64,000 bases of DNA from Macrothele yani (Eukaryota; Arthropoda; Arachnida; Araneae; Macrothelidae). The notes beneath the pieces were generated by a model. The model saw only the letters and a program-made list of their open reading frames with translations. It was not told the DNA's origin and searched no databases. This document shows, piece by piece, positions 32,304 through 42,442 of the stretch. The translations under genes and the position numbers were made by a program. Every line of letters starts with the position of its first letter. Positions within the stretch are counted from its first letter, which is position 1. The DNA lies in assembly GCA_039090855.1 (NCBI GenBank), contig CM077023.1, forward strand, positions 82,125,127 through 82,189,126. Direction: 5' to 3'.

Positions 32304-32855
32304 TACAAGTTGAAATCACTGTTGGAAGATCTGACAGTTCACGATGTCCTGAAAAAATCGACAGCTCATGTCTACACGATTGAATTTCAGAAGCGAGGAC
32401 TGCCACATGCTCACATTTTAATTGTTCTACGACCCGAAGACAAGTTTTAAACTACTAAATGTATCGATCAATTTGTGTGTGCTGAGATTCTAGCAACTGA
32501 TCAAAACTCGCGCTTGCATGAAATCGTAACAAGATGCATGATGCATGGACCATGTGGCATCTACAATCCTGGTGCACTTTGCATGGAATGCGGGAAGTGC
32601 AAGAAACTGTTTCCTAAGCAATTTCAACCGGAAACGGCACAGAATGTGAATTCTATCTCTTGTGTTGTAGACGAGGTGTCACACGTGAAGTACGAGGAAC
32701 GACAGTGGACAACAGATTCGCTGTACCCTACAATCCGCATCTTCTGCTGAAATACGACGCGCACATTAACGTGGAAGTCTGTACTTTTCTGCGTGCAGTT
32801 AAATATATTTACAAAGGAACACGAAAACAACTGGACAACCAGGAAATTTGTTAAA
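32304..32855 (+). pseudogene. Helitron Rep (HUH) domain fragment
   Basis: Reads KLKSLLEDLTVHDVL, then VYTIEFQKRGLPHAHILIV with the HUH motif (H-A-H) at about 32390-32410. A stop follows RPEDKF. The frame continues with CAEILATDQNSRLHEIVTRC, MMHGPCGIYNPGALCMECGKC and CKKLFPKQF. After a shift it continues (32660-32854) with GTTVDNRFAVPYNPHLLLKY, DAHINVEVC and AVKYIYKG. This order (HUH, CM.HGPCG, C..G.C.K.FPK, VVPYNP.L, AHINVE, VKY) is that of eukaryotic Helitron replication initiators. The last motif looks shortened compared with the usual VKYLFKYVYKG, which would damage the tyrosine site. No helicase domain follows. Confidence 0.88.
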
Positions 32856-33223
32856 CATCAACGAATATTTTACACAGAATGTTATTTATCGCGAGGTCTT
32901 TTGAAAAACAGAAAAAAATAGCATTTAATTTTCAGCTCTTACACGAACGAGTTTTTACTATATTTCCTTACAGAAATCCGGCGTCTATTTGATTTGTAAT
33001 TTGTTTTACATCGGCTTCACTTGCAAATTTCACCCCGTCCTAAGAAGGTCAACATCCCCTGTATATTAATATTTATTTAAAGCTTAAGAACAACCGTTCT
33101 AGGACGGGCTAGTGTTCAAATACGTTTCTTAAATAGCTACATCAGATAAATTCAACCAAAGTAATTATTTACTTCTTTGGACGATACAGGAGTGAGTATC
33201 TTGCACTTTATTTACTTTTTTAT
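32856..33223. other. no recognisable feature
   Basis: Unassigned AT-rich sequence after the Helitron fragment. Confidence 0.4.
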
Positions 33224-33420
33224 GTCGTGGTTTAACGACCCGCTCGAGCATCAAGTGCTATAAGGAATAGCCCATTCCTAACTTACAGTCACTGGGTTCA
33301 GGTAGGGACAAAAAAACTAACGCCGGAATGATAAACTCAGTATCGATGTCTTGTCCTTTACTCCACAGCAGTTAGAAGCCCGTGTCAGCAGCTATTGCTT
33401 TAGCCGTCACGGCATCTAAT
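33224..33420 (-). repeat. SINE-2-related copy, old
   Basis: Plus-strand landmarks GTGGTTTAACGACCCGC, CCATTCCTAACTTACAGTCACTGG and TTTAGCCGTCACGGCA place a strongly diverged copy on the minus strand. Confidence 0.55.
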
Positions 33421-33663
33421 TGCTCTAACGCCAACAAAAAATCAGAATTCACAAGACATCTGTAATATTTACAGCATGTAAAAGCGTATGTTTCATTGTT
33501 TATTTCACAGTGTCATGTTCATATTCTTCCACATACGCAGTTAACAGCTACCATCATGATTTAGCCAAACTTTCATTCACCTGATTGGGTTTATAGATTA
33601 CCCTGACCAACATAAGCAATACCACAACTCAATCTCTCCCATTTGTTGCTTAACTACCCCATT

Positions 33664-33812
33664 GGCCAATTTGTACGAAGCGTTGTCTTCTAATCATTGT
33701 TCTGAGATGGGTCTAGGTTCGCATGATATATGGATGGTTTGCTTGTCTTAAGGCACTGGCTCTCGACTGCTTCTAGCCCATGCAGTTACTCACGGCAGTC
33801 GTTATAACGACT
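33664..33812 (+). repeat. SINE-2-related copy, first of an adjacent pair
   Basis: TGGCCAATTTGTACGAAGCG, GGTCTAGGTTCGCATG, CTTAAGGCACTGGCTCTCGACTGC and ACTCACGGCAGTCGTTA. Closely related to the next copy, with which it shares the unusual CTCTCGACTGCTT joint. The usual CCTTCCCTGG...GGGACGGGCG segment is deleted in both. Confidence 0.65.
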
Positions 33813-33841
33813 CTCTGTATCATCAAAGTTTTTGTTGCTCA

Positions 33842-34012
33842 GCCTTGGTGGCTAAGAGGTACCAAGCGCTGTCGTCAAATCATTTGTCTGAGATTGGTCT
33901 AGGTCCTAATCCCGGGTGAGGTATGCATGGTCTGCTTGTCTTAATGCACTGGCTCTCGACTGCTTATAGCGCACTGAGTTACTCACGACGGTCGTTAAAT
34001 ACCCAAACAAAA
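33842..34012 (+). repeat. SINE-2-related copy, second of the pair
   Basis: AGCCTTGGTGGCTAAGAGGT (A-box-like), GGTCCTAATCCCGGGTGAGG (B-box region), GCACTGGCTCTCGACTGCTTATAGC and ACTCACGACGGTCGTTAAA, ending in an A-rich tail. It carries the same internal deletion as its neighbour, which marks a subfamily or a local duplication. Confidence 0.7.
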
Positions 34013-34619
34013 GAAAAGAAGTTGTTGCTTAGGTTGCAAAACGAAAGCTATACAAAAATATCTTGAGGTTATTTCTTCTTACCTTTAGTTCTAGTTGTTT
34101 CAGCTACTTTTTTTATCAAATTTAGTCGGCACATACATAGAGACTTTGATGTTGGGAAGGAGTACTTGCTATTGATGTCCTATCAACTTCCTTGGAAAAT
34201 ATGTCTGGAGAAAGTTGATCAATATTTTTCTCTTGGGGGCAAAGAAGTCTGTATCAAGTTCTACATACTTGTGAACTTGTCTCTATGTTTGTATCATATT
34301 CTTATATTAAAATTTAGCACTTTTCAAGTTACATGCAGGCTCTTTCTTCCCTGTCAGTCTTTTTACATGTTAATTAGGTCTTCACTGGACATAATTTCTG
34401 AATGAGACGCAGACAAATCATCCGCATTTTTATTTTGACATGAAAGGTCAAATTCATTCACAAACTGGATAACTTTCTTTCCAAGAATATGCAAATATTC
34501 TCTTACGTTTTGAGCATCCTTGATGCGTACACCTACCAGAGATTAGTTGAGGATTTCAACTGAACTCCGTATCCCTCAAAGATGTACTGCACACGATTTC
34601 ATTTCTAGCACGTCTTCTG
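34013..34619. other. no recognisable feature
   Basis: Unassigned AT-rich sequence. A 79-codon frame without motif. Confidence 0.4.
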
Positions 34620-36035
34620 AAAAAAAGGAGAGTGCTTATTTTATCACTTCGTACGTCTGTCCGCCTGTGGATAGCATAATCTGGACCTATTAGGCCTATT
34701 TAAAAAAATATTTTTGCACTGGAAAGCCCGAACTGCGAGACGATTATCCTTGCCTTTTGACCTCTTTTCGAAGCATAACTTTGCCGCTAGGGGATGTAAA
34801 TGCAAATGCTATCGAATTCTAAATATGTCTTATTCCATATAATTACTTCTAAAAATTATATTGAAATAATTATTCTTTCTTTCGATACCTTTCACCACGA
34901 GTACCATTTTGTGTAAATTTGTTCTTCAAATAACGCAGAATTTTCCCATAAGGAGGTCTAAATGTAAATTTCATTTTCTCCGGTATTTGCTTCTAAAAGT
35001 CCGCTTTTTTATTTGTTTATTTTTTCGCGACGGATAGAATTCGTGGTAAAGAATACATATTACGCAATATTTTCAACTCAAAATAATACCAATTTCTTCC
35101 GCTAGGAGAGTATGTCTTAGTCTTCTCGATACCTCTGCTTCTAGAAGATTTTTCTGTGTTGGACAATGATCGTGATGAAGAATATTTTGCATATAATTCC
35201 TAATTTTTTTTGACGCAATTTTTTCCCGAAAGAAGGAGTTAGCTCATGCTTCTGTTTACAACAACTTGCAGGCGTATCTTAGACTCTTGGAACTCGTTTA
35301 AAAAACTCTTTTCGTTTAGATAATACTCACCATGAGAGTATTTTATGCTTATTTCCTGCCCAAGATAATTATCCGGTAGAGGGCGTAAAAGTGATAGTGA
35401 ATTCCATTTTTTTTTTTTTTCAATATAACTGCCTCTAAAAGTCTCATTTGAAAAATGCTTTGAACGTAGTAAACCATTTACTTGATGTAACATTTTGCTT
35501 CAACAGCTGGATTTTTATAGCACATAGATCTAACGCTAGGTGGCCTTAGTGTGCTTTTCTGTTTACAAATACATCTCTGCTTCTGAAAATCCTTTTGAAA
35601 AATTACTTTTTGTGATGCATACCACTCGCTGATTGCGAACACCATCCTCCTTAAATAATGCAGTTTCCCAGCTAGCGATCGCATATGTATACAAACTTTT
35701 TACTTGCTATCACTGCTTCTGGAAGTTGCATTTGAAGAAAAAGAATCCATCGCATGGCGCTATGAAAAATATTTTTCACATATTTTGTACTTTTTCATAG
35801 TTAAAAGTTCTGCCACCAGTGAGCGTCAGTGTATACTTTTATTTGAAAGAGTATATACTATTCTAAAATCCTTTCAAAAAAGTTCTTCTTGGTAGGATAC
35901 TCTTAATATGAATAATATTTTGCGCCCATTTTCTTATTCAGATGATGGACAGCATTCCCCGCTAGGGAAAGTAAAGTTATATGATGTTTGCCTCTATATA
36001 TCTTCTTCTAATTGTTCGATTTGAAATATTTCTTT
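34620..36035 (+). repeat. decayed array of ~150-bp units with CTCF-core-like motifs (array A)
   Basis: Nine degenerate motif sites recur at about 34784, 34945, 35099, 35226, 35373, 35533, 35668, 35813 and 35959, in forms such as CCGCTAGGGGATG, CCGGTAGAGGGCG and CCACCAGTGAGCG. The spacing is 127-161 bp. Between them the phrases CTTCTAAAA-TCC-ATTTGAAAAAT and TTTTGCACATAATTT return. The left border, with GTACGTCTGTCCGCC and GTGCTTAT, resembles the left border of array B at 60205. It has no coding function. The family is unknown to me. Confidence 0.75.
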
Positions 36036-36039
36036 ACGA

Positions 36040-36382
36040 TACAAATTTTGAAGATGACAATCCGTTTTTTGGTGTAAATATGACAAGGATGGTAAGTAAG
36101 ATAATATCCGAAAACTTGAAAATTTTGTCGTCCTGGAGCGAGAATCGAATCCGCGTCTCCCAGATAGCGCCCGGGTATGATGGTTATATTCAAATTAATC
36201 GGAAACTTGAGACTTGGTCGTTCTGGGTGGTGTAGTGATTAGCATACCCTGACGCTATTTGGGAGAAGCGGCTTCTATTCCCGCTCCAGAACGACGAAAT
36301 TTTCAAGTTTTCGGATATTATCTGACTCAAAATCCTTGTCATATTTACACCAAAAAACGGATTGTCATCTTCGAAATTTGTA
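36040..36382. repeat. fold-back repeat with tRNA-like inner ends
   Basis: Arms 36040-36180 and 36241-36382 are inverted copies (about 90% alike) around a 60-base centre. Both outer parts hold ACAAATTT-GAAGATGACAATCC and GGTGTAAATATGACAAGGAT. The inner parts hold TGGTGTAGTGATTAGCATACCC (A-box-like) and GGCTTCTATTCCCGC (degenerate B box) on the plus strand, and the same on the minus strand in the left arm. So two tRNA-like SINE copies face head to head. Confidence 0.85.
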
Positions 36383-37839
36383 TTGTATGGTGTAATCCCG
36401 TATTCTCTTCATGATTTCTTTACGATTCGAATAATTAAATAATAGATTCGGGTGAGGATACCCTCATTGGAAAGTATTTTTATAAAGAGAAATGTGAAGT
36501 AATAGAGTTCAAAGAGTATGGTGATAAGGGTATAAACTAATTCATTTTTATCTGCACCCTTAAGAGCTAAGTAGAAATAAGCACATTCCAAAACAACGTA
36601 GCAATTTAACGATAAACAAAATTTTCTTCTGTCTAGCTTTTATTTGGATTCATGCTTATTTAGTTACTTTTTAAGATAGTCATGCTATCCCTTCAATTTA
36701 TGAGATAGAATAGCTGGTATTGTTAGAAGAGAGGTGTTTCTTGGCTTTTATACTTCGAGAGCAACCTAGCTTACTCTATTGGTCAAAGCAAGAGGTTCCG
36801 GAAGATGAGGCGGAGGAGGGCGGATTGACTAAGAGTTCGCGCCCATGTCTTCACTTCAGAAGCCGAGTACTAAATTCAATATTCCGCATGACTGTAAGAG
36901 AATCGCTGTGAGGACACATGTAGTAATTTTAAAATCACTACTTCTAAATCTAAGGAACGCAAATCTGATCTTTGAGGCACTGACGAAGCGATATTACAGG
37001 TAGCTCCTCAATAAATATCTTTATTATGATTAAGACCGCTACTTGAGTGTCGGTAACTCCGCGATTTCTCCAGGTTTTCTCTTCAGAATATTTTTAGTAT
37101 AGCGTTCGGTGCTATAAATAATGAGATTCTATCGCTTTGCTGTTTTCATGTTTGTGTTTGGTTTTATCGTCACAGATTTTATTTAAAACACAATATGAAA
37201 AGATCAGAGTGCAACCAAACGTTTCCTCATTAACTCAAAAGAGGCGACTTCCAAGAAAAGAGGGGTTGGCGAATACAGGAACCCTCCCCTCATTCTTTGG
37301 CTCCAGATAAAATATGTTAAAACTTACAGAGTCCGCAGTTATTTGAGGAGATCAAATTCCCGTTCCATTTGCAATGAGTGAACAGTCCTGAATAAAAATT
37401 TAGTTCTCCTTGATGACTGCGATGATTGGCTTTTAGATGTTAATCGAGAAAAGGAGAAATGAAATTGTTGAATTGTGTAAACCAGATTTTTGTCACTTTG
37501 AAATGTACCTGGTCATATGTGATTTGATCGAATGCGTTAACGTTTTGTCGAAATAAAAGCTACTTTATTAATATAATTCTAAACCTACTTAATTAAAGAA
37601 TTTACTTCATATGATACAGAAGTGTTAGAATTAGAAATAAATCTTTTACTGGCCTACTAGGGGGCCACTAGAATTTGCAAACTACTGGTCCACCAAAATG
37701 TCTATTGGTCCGTAAAAAAACCCCAAAAAGACCTTAGACGTTTACAATAAATGCAGAAAATATTTTTATATTTCAATGAAATTATCTCCAGTATTTGTTT
37801 TTGAAACATCTAGTTTGAAAGTGCAACTCGCAGAACATT
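36383..37839. other. no recognised gene; palindromic words near 37650
   Basis: Unassigned AT-rich sequence. TTTTACTGGCCTACTAGGGGGCCACTAG and nearby TGGTCC words at 37648-37710 resemble the palindromic block at 38605-38695 and may be the opposite end of one element. Confidence 0.4.
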
Positions 37840-38048
37840 TTTTTTTTTTTGATTGGATGTTTAACGACCACCGTGAGCAACTTAATGGACTATAAGCAGT
37901 CTCCCGTCCCTAATTTAGGGTAACTGGTTCCAGGGAAGGAAGAGCGCGAGTGCCGTAAGACTAACACAACCCCCATGCCTCACCGGGATTCAAACCCGGA
38001 CACGAATGGTCAGAAGCCATCGCTTAGACCACTGCACCACCGGGCGGC
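37840..38048 (-). repeat. SINE-2 copy
   Basis: Close to consensus on the minus strand: poly(T) and TTGATTGGATGTTTAACGACC at the left, GGGATTCAAACCCGG in the middle and CACCACCGGGCGGC at the right end. The anticodon-side segment of the head is shortened. Confidence 0.88.
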
Positions 38049-38586
38049 ACAAAAAAATGTTTCCAGAATAAGATTCCGATAGACTATTGATATAGCAGGG
38101 TAATAGTGCATTCTCAATCTGTTTTTAAGTAAGAAGGGAATGAGAAGACTTCAAATGTATACAAAAATTCACAACCTTTCTTGTTTTATCGTTTAGCACT
38201 TTTTCCTTATTTATTAGTCTTATTGCCTATCCCTCCTACTTTCCCATGAAGTTTATAGTTTCAGTCCTCCACTGAACACTGTCTCATGTGAATTGCTCTT
38301 TTACAAAAAATAGCTTCACGCATCCAATTGACGTCCTCCGTTATTGTGTTTTCTTGGGGCAGAACAAAGTCTGGTGACAGTATCTGCTGTATTAACTAGG
38401 GTGGGGAAATCCAAGGAAGAGCAGGTTATTTATTGTGCTTACTTTTGCTCATTATGAATAGTGGGGACGGAGATAACAAAAAGTGGCTGTTGCCGTTAAA
38501 AGACAAGGATTGGGAAACTGCATTTCTGTATTTGTTGTTTTTCCACTTCAGGGATTAAAAAAATAGCTGTTATCCAATAGCATTTC
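38049..38586. other. no recognisable feature
   Basis: Unassigned sequence between the SINE-2 and the palindromic block. Confidence 0.4.
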
Positions 38587-38599
38587 ATGAACCTTTCAT

Positions 38600-38695
38600 T
38601 AGTTTGCCACTTACTGGCCATCCGGGCCAGTAAAATCAGTAGTTCAGTGGTCCGGCAAAAGTTTTACTGGCCAATGGCCAGCGGACCACTGGGTA
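38600..38695. repeat. cluster of short palindromes (TTACTGGCC, CAGTGGTCCG)
   Basis: TTACTGGCC...GGCCAGTAA forms one inverted repeat at 38607-38629. CAGTGGTCCG (38645-38654) and CGGACCACTG (38682-38691) form a second around a copy of TTTTACTGGCCAATGGCCAG. This may be the subterminal region of a hAT-like element whose other end lies near 37650. Confidence 0.55.
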
Positions 38696-39339
38696 ATTCG
38701 AACGCTGTACAGTGTGCGTTTTCTCGAAATAGAGATATGTTGGTTGAATACATATGTTGTCCCAGTGATGCAGTTCTAGTTTAAAAAGTGCCTTAGCGAT
38801 GAAATGATTCGGTAGAAACGCCTTGGAAAGGAGACTCAAAGTTTTTAAAGCATTGTGAATTTTGATTTATTTTTTATTGTTCAGTATATTTTAAAAAATT
38901 TCTATTACTAATAATTTTTATATAAATCGCAATTTTCAGTAAAGGAAAAATGTTAAGTAACATCCTAAATATATGGAGTTGTTTTAAGTAACGCTCTGTC
39001 ATTTTACATGATTACAAATGTTCAGTGTGATTATTACCTGATTTGCACTGAATAGATGTAACTAATATGTTACATTGAATAAATGTAAATAATATAGTCA
39101 CATCTATTCGACAGCGTGACAAATACGCTTTTTCCCTAAGATTCTAGGAGATATCTTTGTATAATTCTTAAGGAATAAGGTAAAGAGTAGCTTATAGTAA
39201 AAATATTCTTCGCACGCATAAAACGCCTGTCACTTAACCTTAATGGCTGCATAATTTCTCTCTGCAGTTTTTCTCCGAGCAGTGAAATAATTTTGAGGAC
39301 TACCGTCTAGACAATGGACTTTATATTCTCTTTACGCCG
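38696..39339. other. no recognisable feature
   Basis: AT-rich unassigned sequence. GAATAGATGTAAC and GTCACATCTATTC form a weak inverted repeat at about 39050-39115. Confidence 0.4.
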
Positions 39340-39500
39340 TCCCCGTGGCCGAGTAGTCAGAGGTGTAGGTTTCTGGTTAGTGGTCTACGCTCCGCATGAA
39401 ACATGGGTGGTGCACCTCTCCCCTCTCCCGTCCTAAAACAAGGACGGCCAACGGCATATAGACATTATAGCAGCTCATGGTGAAAGTTGAACCCAGAAAG
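39340..39500 (+). repeat. SINE-2-related, diverged
   Basis: CCGTCCCCGTGGCCGAGTAGTCAGAGG is tRNA-like (A box). The 3' part has CTCCCGTCCTAAAACAAGGACGG and GCATATAGACATTATAGCAGCTCATGGTG, in the order of the SINE-2 body but much changed. Confidence 0.5.
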
Positions 39501-39694
39501 AAACAGACATTCTCTTTACCCTTATGGTCCATGAGATATCCTATTGTGTGATTCGACGGTTTAATCTCATCCTTGCGATACGAATACTTCGGTTATGATT
39601 GCATGTAAAACCCAGTATTCGCTATTTTCGAATATATGATCATCTAAAAAGTTTCTTTACCAATCTTCTGCAACCCAGTACCTACGAAAAGTAC

Positions 39695-39751
39695 CTTAGC
39701 GCCGCTAAGACTAGAAAAATGGTGCCTTAGCACCGCTAAGCCGCGCTAAGG
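39695..39751. repeat. CTTAGCG palindrome cluster
   Basis: CTTAGCGCCGCTAAG (39695-39709) is a perfect 7-bp inverted repeat with one central base. CCTTAGCACCGCTAAG and CCGCGCTAAGG follow at 39725-39751, so the same half-site appears five times in alternating orientation. Confidence 0.7.
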
Positions 39752-39811
39752 CCCTTTCACACCTCTGATATGTCGTACCCTCCATTTCACAAATAATGTG
39801 CAGCTTAAAAC

Positions 39812-40310
39812 TAATATTAAACAAATAGAAGACTTACTACTGGAAAACTGCATGTCGCCTGCTCTCATTCTTAAGAACATATTTCATGCACGTCGCTGTT
39901 TCGAACTAGGCCTAAATCTCCCGGCGGAAAGATATGCTCACCATATTCTTTACTCTTACTAAAAGGTCACTGAAACACTGTACCAAAAACCCATTAAACT
40001 CTAACACAACATTTCACTAAAATATTTTCCTAGTTAATAGCAAATATACACTGAGTCTGACAAAGCTCATTTCATTGATCTAGAAAAAATCTATTAACTA
40101 GGGAAATATTTTAGTGATATGTTGTGTTAGAGTTTAATGGGTTTGTGGTAGAGTATTTAAATGACCTTTTAGCAAGAATAAGTATATGTTGAGCATATCT
40201 TCCCACCGGGAGATTTAGGCCTAGTTCGACACAGCCACGTGCATGAAATGTGTTCTCAGAATGGGATGAGCGACATGCAGTTTGCCAATAGTAAGTCTCC
40301 TAAAATATTA
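39812..40310. repeat. large fold-back, ~225-bp arms
   Basis: 39812-40040 and 40091-40310 are inverted copies around 50 bases. Matching pieces are ATAGAAGACTTACTA with TAGTAAGTCTCCTA, AAACTGCATGTCGC with GCGACATGCAGTTT, AGGCCTAAATCTCCCGG with CCGGGAGATTTAGGCCT, and ATTTTCCTAGTTAATAG with CTATTAACTAGGGAAAT. Identity is roughly 85-90% with small gaps. No coding sequence. Confidence 0.9.
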
Positions 40311-41074
40311 ATGTGCGTTTTCGTTACCGGATGACCTGTCTCCTGAGTGTTTAACATAAACTTATTTCACTGCGAAGGCATTCATTCATGCGGAAATGGC
40401 ATTACCATTAATGTTTCGATTCCTAAGACACGTGACGAGTTGTATATGCTACGTATTTTCAATTACCTTTAAAATTTTGATTACTATAAGAATTTTTAAA
40501 TAGCTTGAGAATTTCAGTGGCAATGATGTTGGAAAGGTAATTTCTTAACTCAACTTCTTCCCACGCATTCTGAGCCGTAATCATTGCGTATGACAAGCAT
40601 TTGGAAATTCGCATTTCATAAAATTTTCAAATGACTTCACCGGCCCAGAGGAATTTACAGTCGTGCATTTCAAACAATGTTTCTTTAGAGTATCATTTCG
40701 CTTTAAAAAAAGGCTGCTTATCGAAATTTCTTAACTTCAATTTTTTAATCGTATTATATAATCTCCTTCTGTGTTGTTCGTTTTGCAACTCATAATTGTT
40801 ATGACTCAATCGTTTAACTTTTTTCACAAATAAAAAAACAGTCGTAAGTTCCCTTTTTTTTTAATTCTGTCATGGAATTTATATTCACGTTACGTTACCT
40901 CTGTTGCATTCTGAATTAAGTTTAACATATTTTTCGCTAGCATTGTAGCAGGGTGAGACAACTGAGGATCTGGGACGTTATAGAGATAAGTCTACCTCTG
41001 GAAATTCCTCTGATTCTCCGTTTTATTAGCATTAACATGCACTTATTTTATCATGTAATGTACTTCGTGACATG
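40311..41074. other. no recognisable feature
   Basis: Unassigned AT-rich sequence. Confidence 0.4.
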
Positions 41075-41220
41075 ACGTAGGTGACGTACTACTGAGGTGA
41101 CACATCAGTCAAATAGACAATGAAGCAGCGAAAAGCCTGCCGTCGTAGTTCAACTGGAAAAACAGCTGCTCCGGAGTAGAAAGATGTGGTTTCAAATCTC
41201 ACCACAGGCAAAGAAAGGTT
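41075..41220 (+). repeat. SINE-3 copy, diverged
   Basis: GACGTACTACTGAGGTGACACAT upstream, then CCGTCGTAGTTCAACTGG, GCTGCTCCGGAGTAG and GTGGTTTCAAATCTCACCACAGGCA. The upstream part corresponds to GATGTACTACAGAGGTA in the pair at 58.1 and 58.4 kb, so this family carries about 60 bp before the tRNA-like part. Confidence 0.6.
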
Positions 41221-41516
41221 ATAATTACCATCGCAAATGATTATCTTCAGATACTATAAAAATAATTTCCCTTGAAATTCATTAACATCCTATCATAGTT
41301 TTTAACACACGAAAACATAATCGAAACACGATGTGGTATTTTACGACGTCATTAAAGCCCGATTTTTTTCCAGTGCATATAACAAACCAGTTGCTAGTAT
41401 GTACGTAGGTGGTCCAAGGTTGACCTAGGGTTCTTTTTGTGCAAAAGAAACGCATGAGACGTGCCTGCCCAGCAGGACGCACACGATATAAAGGCAGATA
41501 GCAGCGATAACGAACG

Positions 41517-41589
41517 TCCGCGTAACTCAATTGGTAGAGCGACTTATTCCGGAATGAGAGAACCCGGGTTCGAGCCCCGGCGTGGACAA
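41517..41589 (+). repeat. tRNA-like sequence, SINE-3 type, 73 bases
   Basis: GTCCGCG pairs with CGTGGAC as a 7-bp acceptor stem, and CCGGGTTCGAGCCCCGG is a perfect T arm. The anticodon arm only forms as CTTAT with ATGAG around a 6-base loop, and the D stem has an A-C mismatch. The same 6-base loop appears in the SINE-3 copies at 58.1 and 58.4 kb. It is therefore more likely a SINE head or tRNA pseudogene than a working tRNA. If it were real, the anticodon is not clear. Confidence 0.6.
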
Positions 41590-41639
41590 AAATGACGGAG
41601 AAATTTCCTTCATTATACGTATTAGAATAAGCTTACCAA

Positions 41640-42047
41640 ACTATGGATCCTTCTCTAGTTAGTTTCCTTAGCATTAACACACTTTTTCCATATCTATAGA
41701 ATACTCTGTATTCCATCAATGTAAAAGGATGTGTGTTGCTGTTTTAGCCACTGTAGGACACACTCCTGTAATTGTCAATCTGTAGTGAATTTCTTCCCTT
41801 CAAAATGTTCCCCATGTGGGACGAACAGTTGGAAATCACTTCGAGCTAAGTCAGGACCTGTAGGAAGATGGCCAAGTGTTTTCCAACCCATTGCTGCCAC
41901 GGATGTCTTTGTCACGCGAGGGATGTGTGGCTTTGTGTTGTCATGTAGCCGGATGACATGTTTCGACGAATTTCTTGGCCTGTTCTTACTGATGGCTGAT
42001 CGAAGCTCCTCTTTTAGGACAGCAGAGGAGTGATATTGTGTATTCAT
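41640..42047 (-). pseudogene. mariner transposase C-terminal fragment
   Basis: The minus strand reads YHSSAVLKEELRSAISKNRP, then RLHDNTKPHIPRVTK (the HDN.RPH catalytic site), then GPDLARSDFQLFVPHGEHF (usually PDLAPSDFHLF) and EGKKFTTD. After a stop, LQWLKQQHTSFYIDGIQSIL and RYGKSVLM match the usual mariner end (W......FY..GI..L..R..KCI). This makes it a DD34D mariner. The Asp of HDN and the final Asp of SDF are present. Two-thirds of the gene is missing; a (CT)n run sits directly at the break (42055-42076). Confidence 0.85.
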
Positions 42048-42349
42048 TGTTGCTTTCTCTCTCTCTCTCTCTCACAGTTCCGCACGCGCTGACACTTTAA
42101 CAAACTCCATGATTCCTACAATGCGCCTCGCCTCGCACGTGCCGCGTGGACGAAACAACTACTTGCGTAAGGAGGAGGTACACACGTTTACTGTATGGAA
42201 TTTGTCGCATTCGATACACAACATGGATAGTTGCAATAAAAAGTCCAAGGCAACCTTGAACCTTACTCGTATATTAAGCATTAGTGTTACCGAAGTATAC
42301 GTCCTATTCATTGCGAAACTTTTATAGCAAAATGTTTAACCTATATCAA

Positions 42350-42442
42350 AAGTGATTATACATGTATATCAAACGTGATTATATATATGTACGGTATATC
42401 AACGTGATTATATGTATATGTACGGTATATCAACGTGATTTC
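42350..42442. repeat. ~30-bp tandem repeat, three units
   Basis: Units of the form ATATCAACGTGATTATATGTATATGTACGGT repeated about three times, the first shorter. Confidence 0.8.

Noticed and set aside
41517..41589. functional tRNA gene
   Set aside because: Length and acceptor and T arms fit, but the anticodon loop has six bases, the D stem has a mismatch, and the same odd arm recurs in SINE-3 copies.
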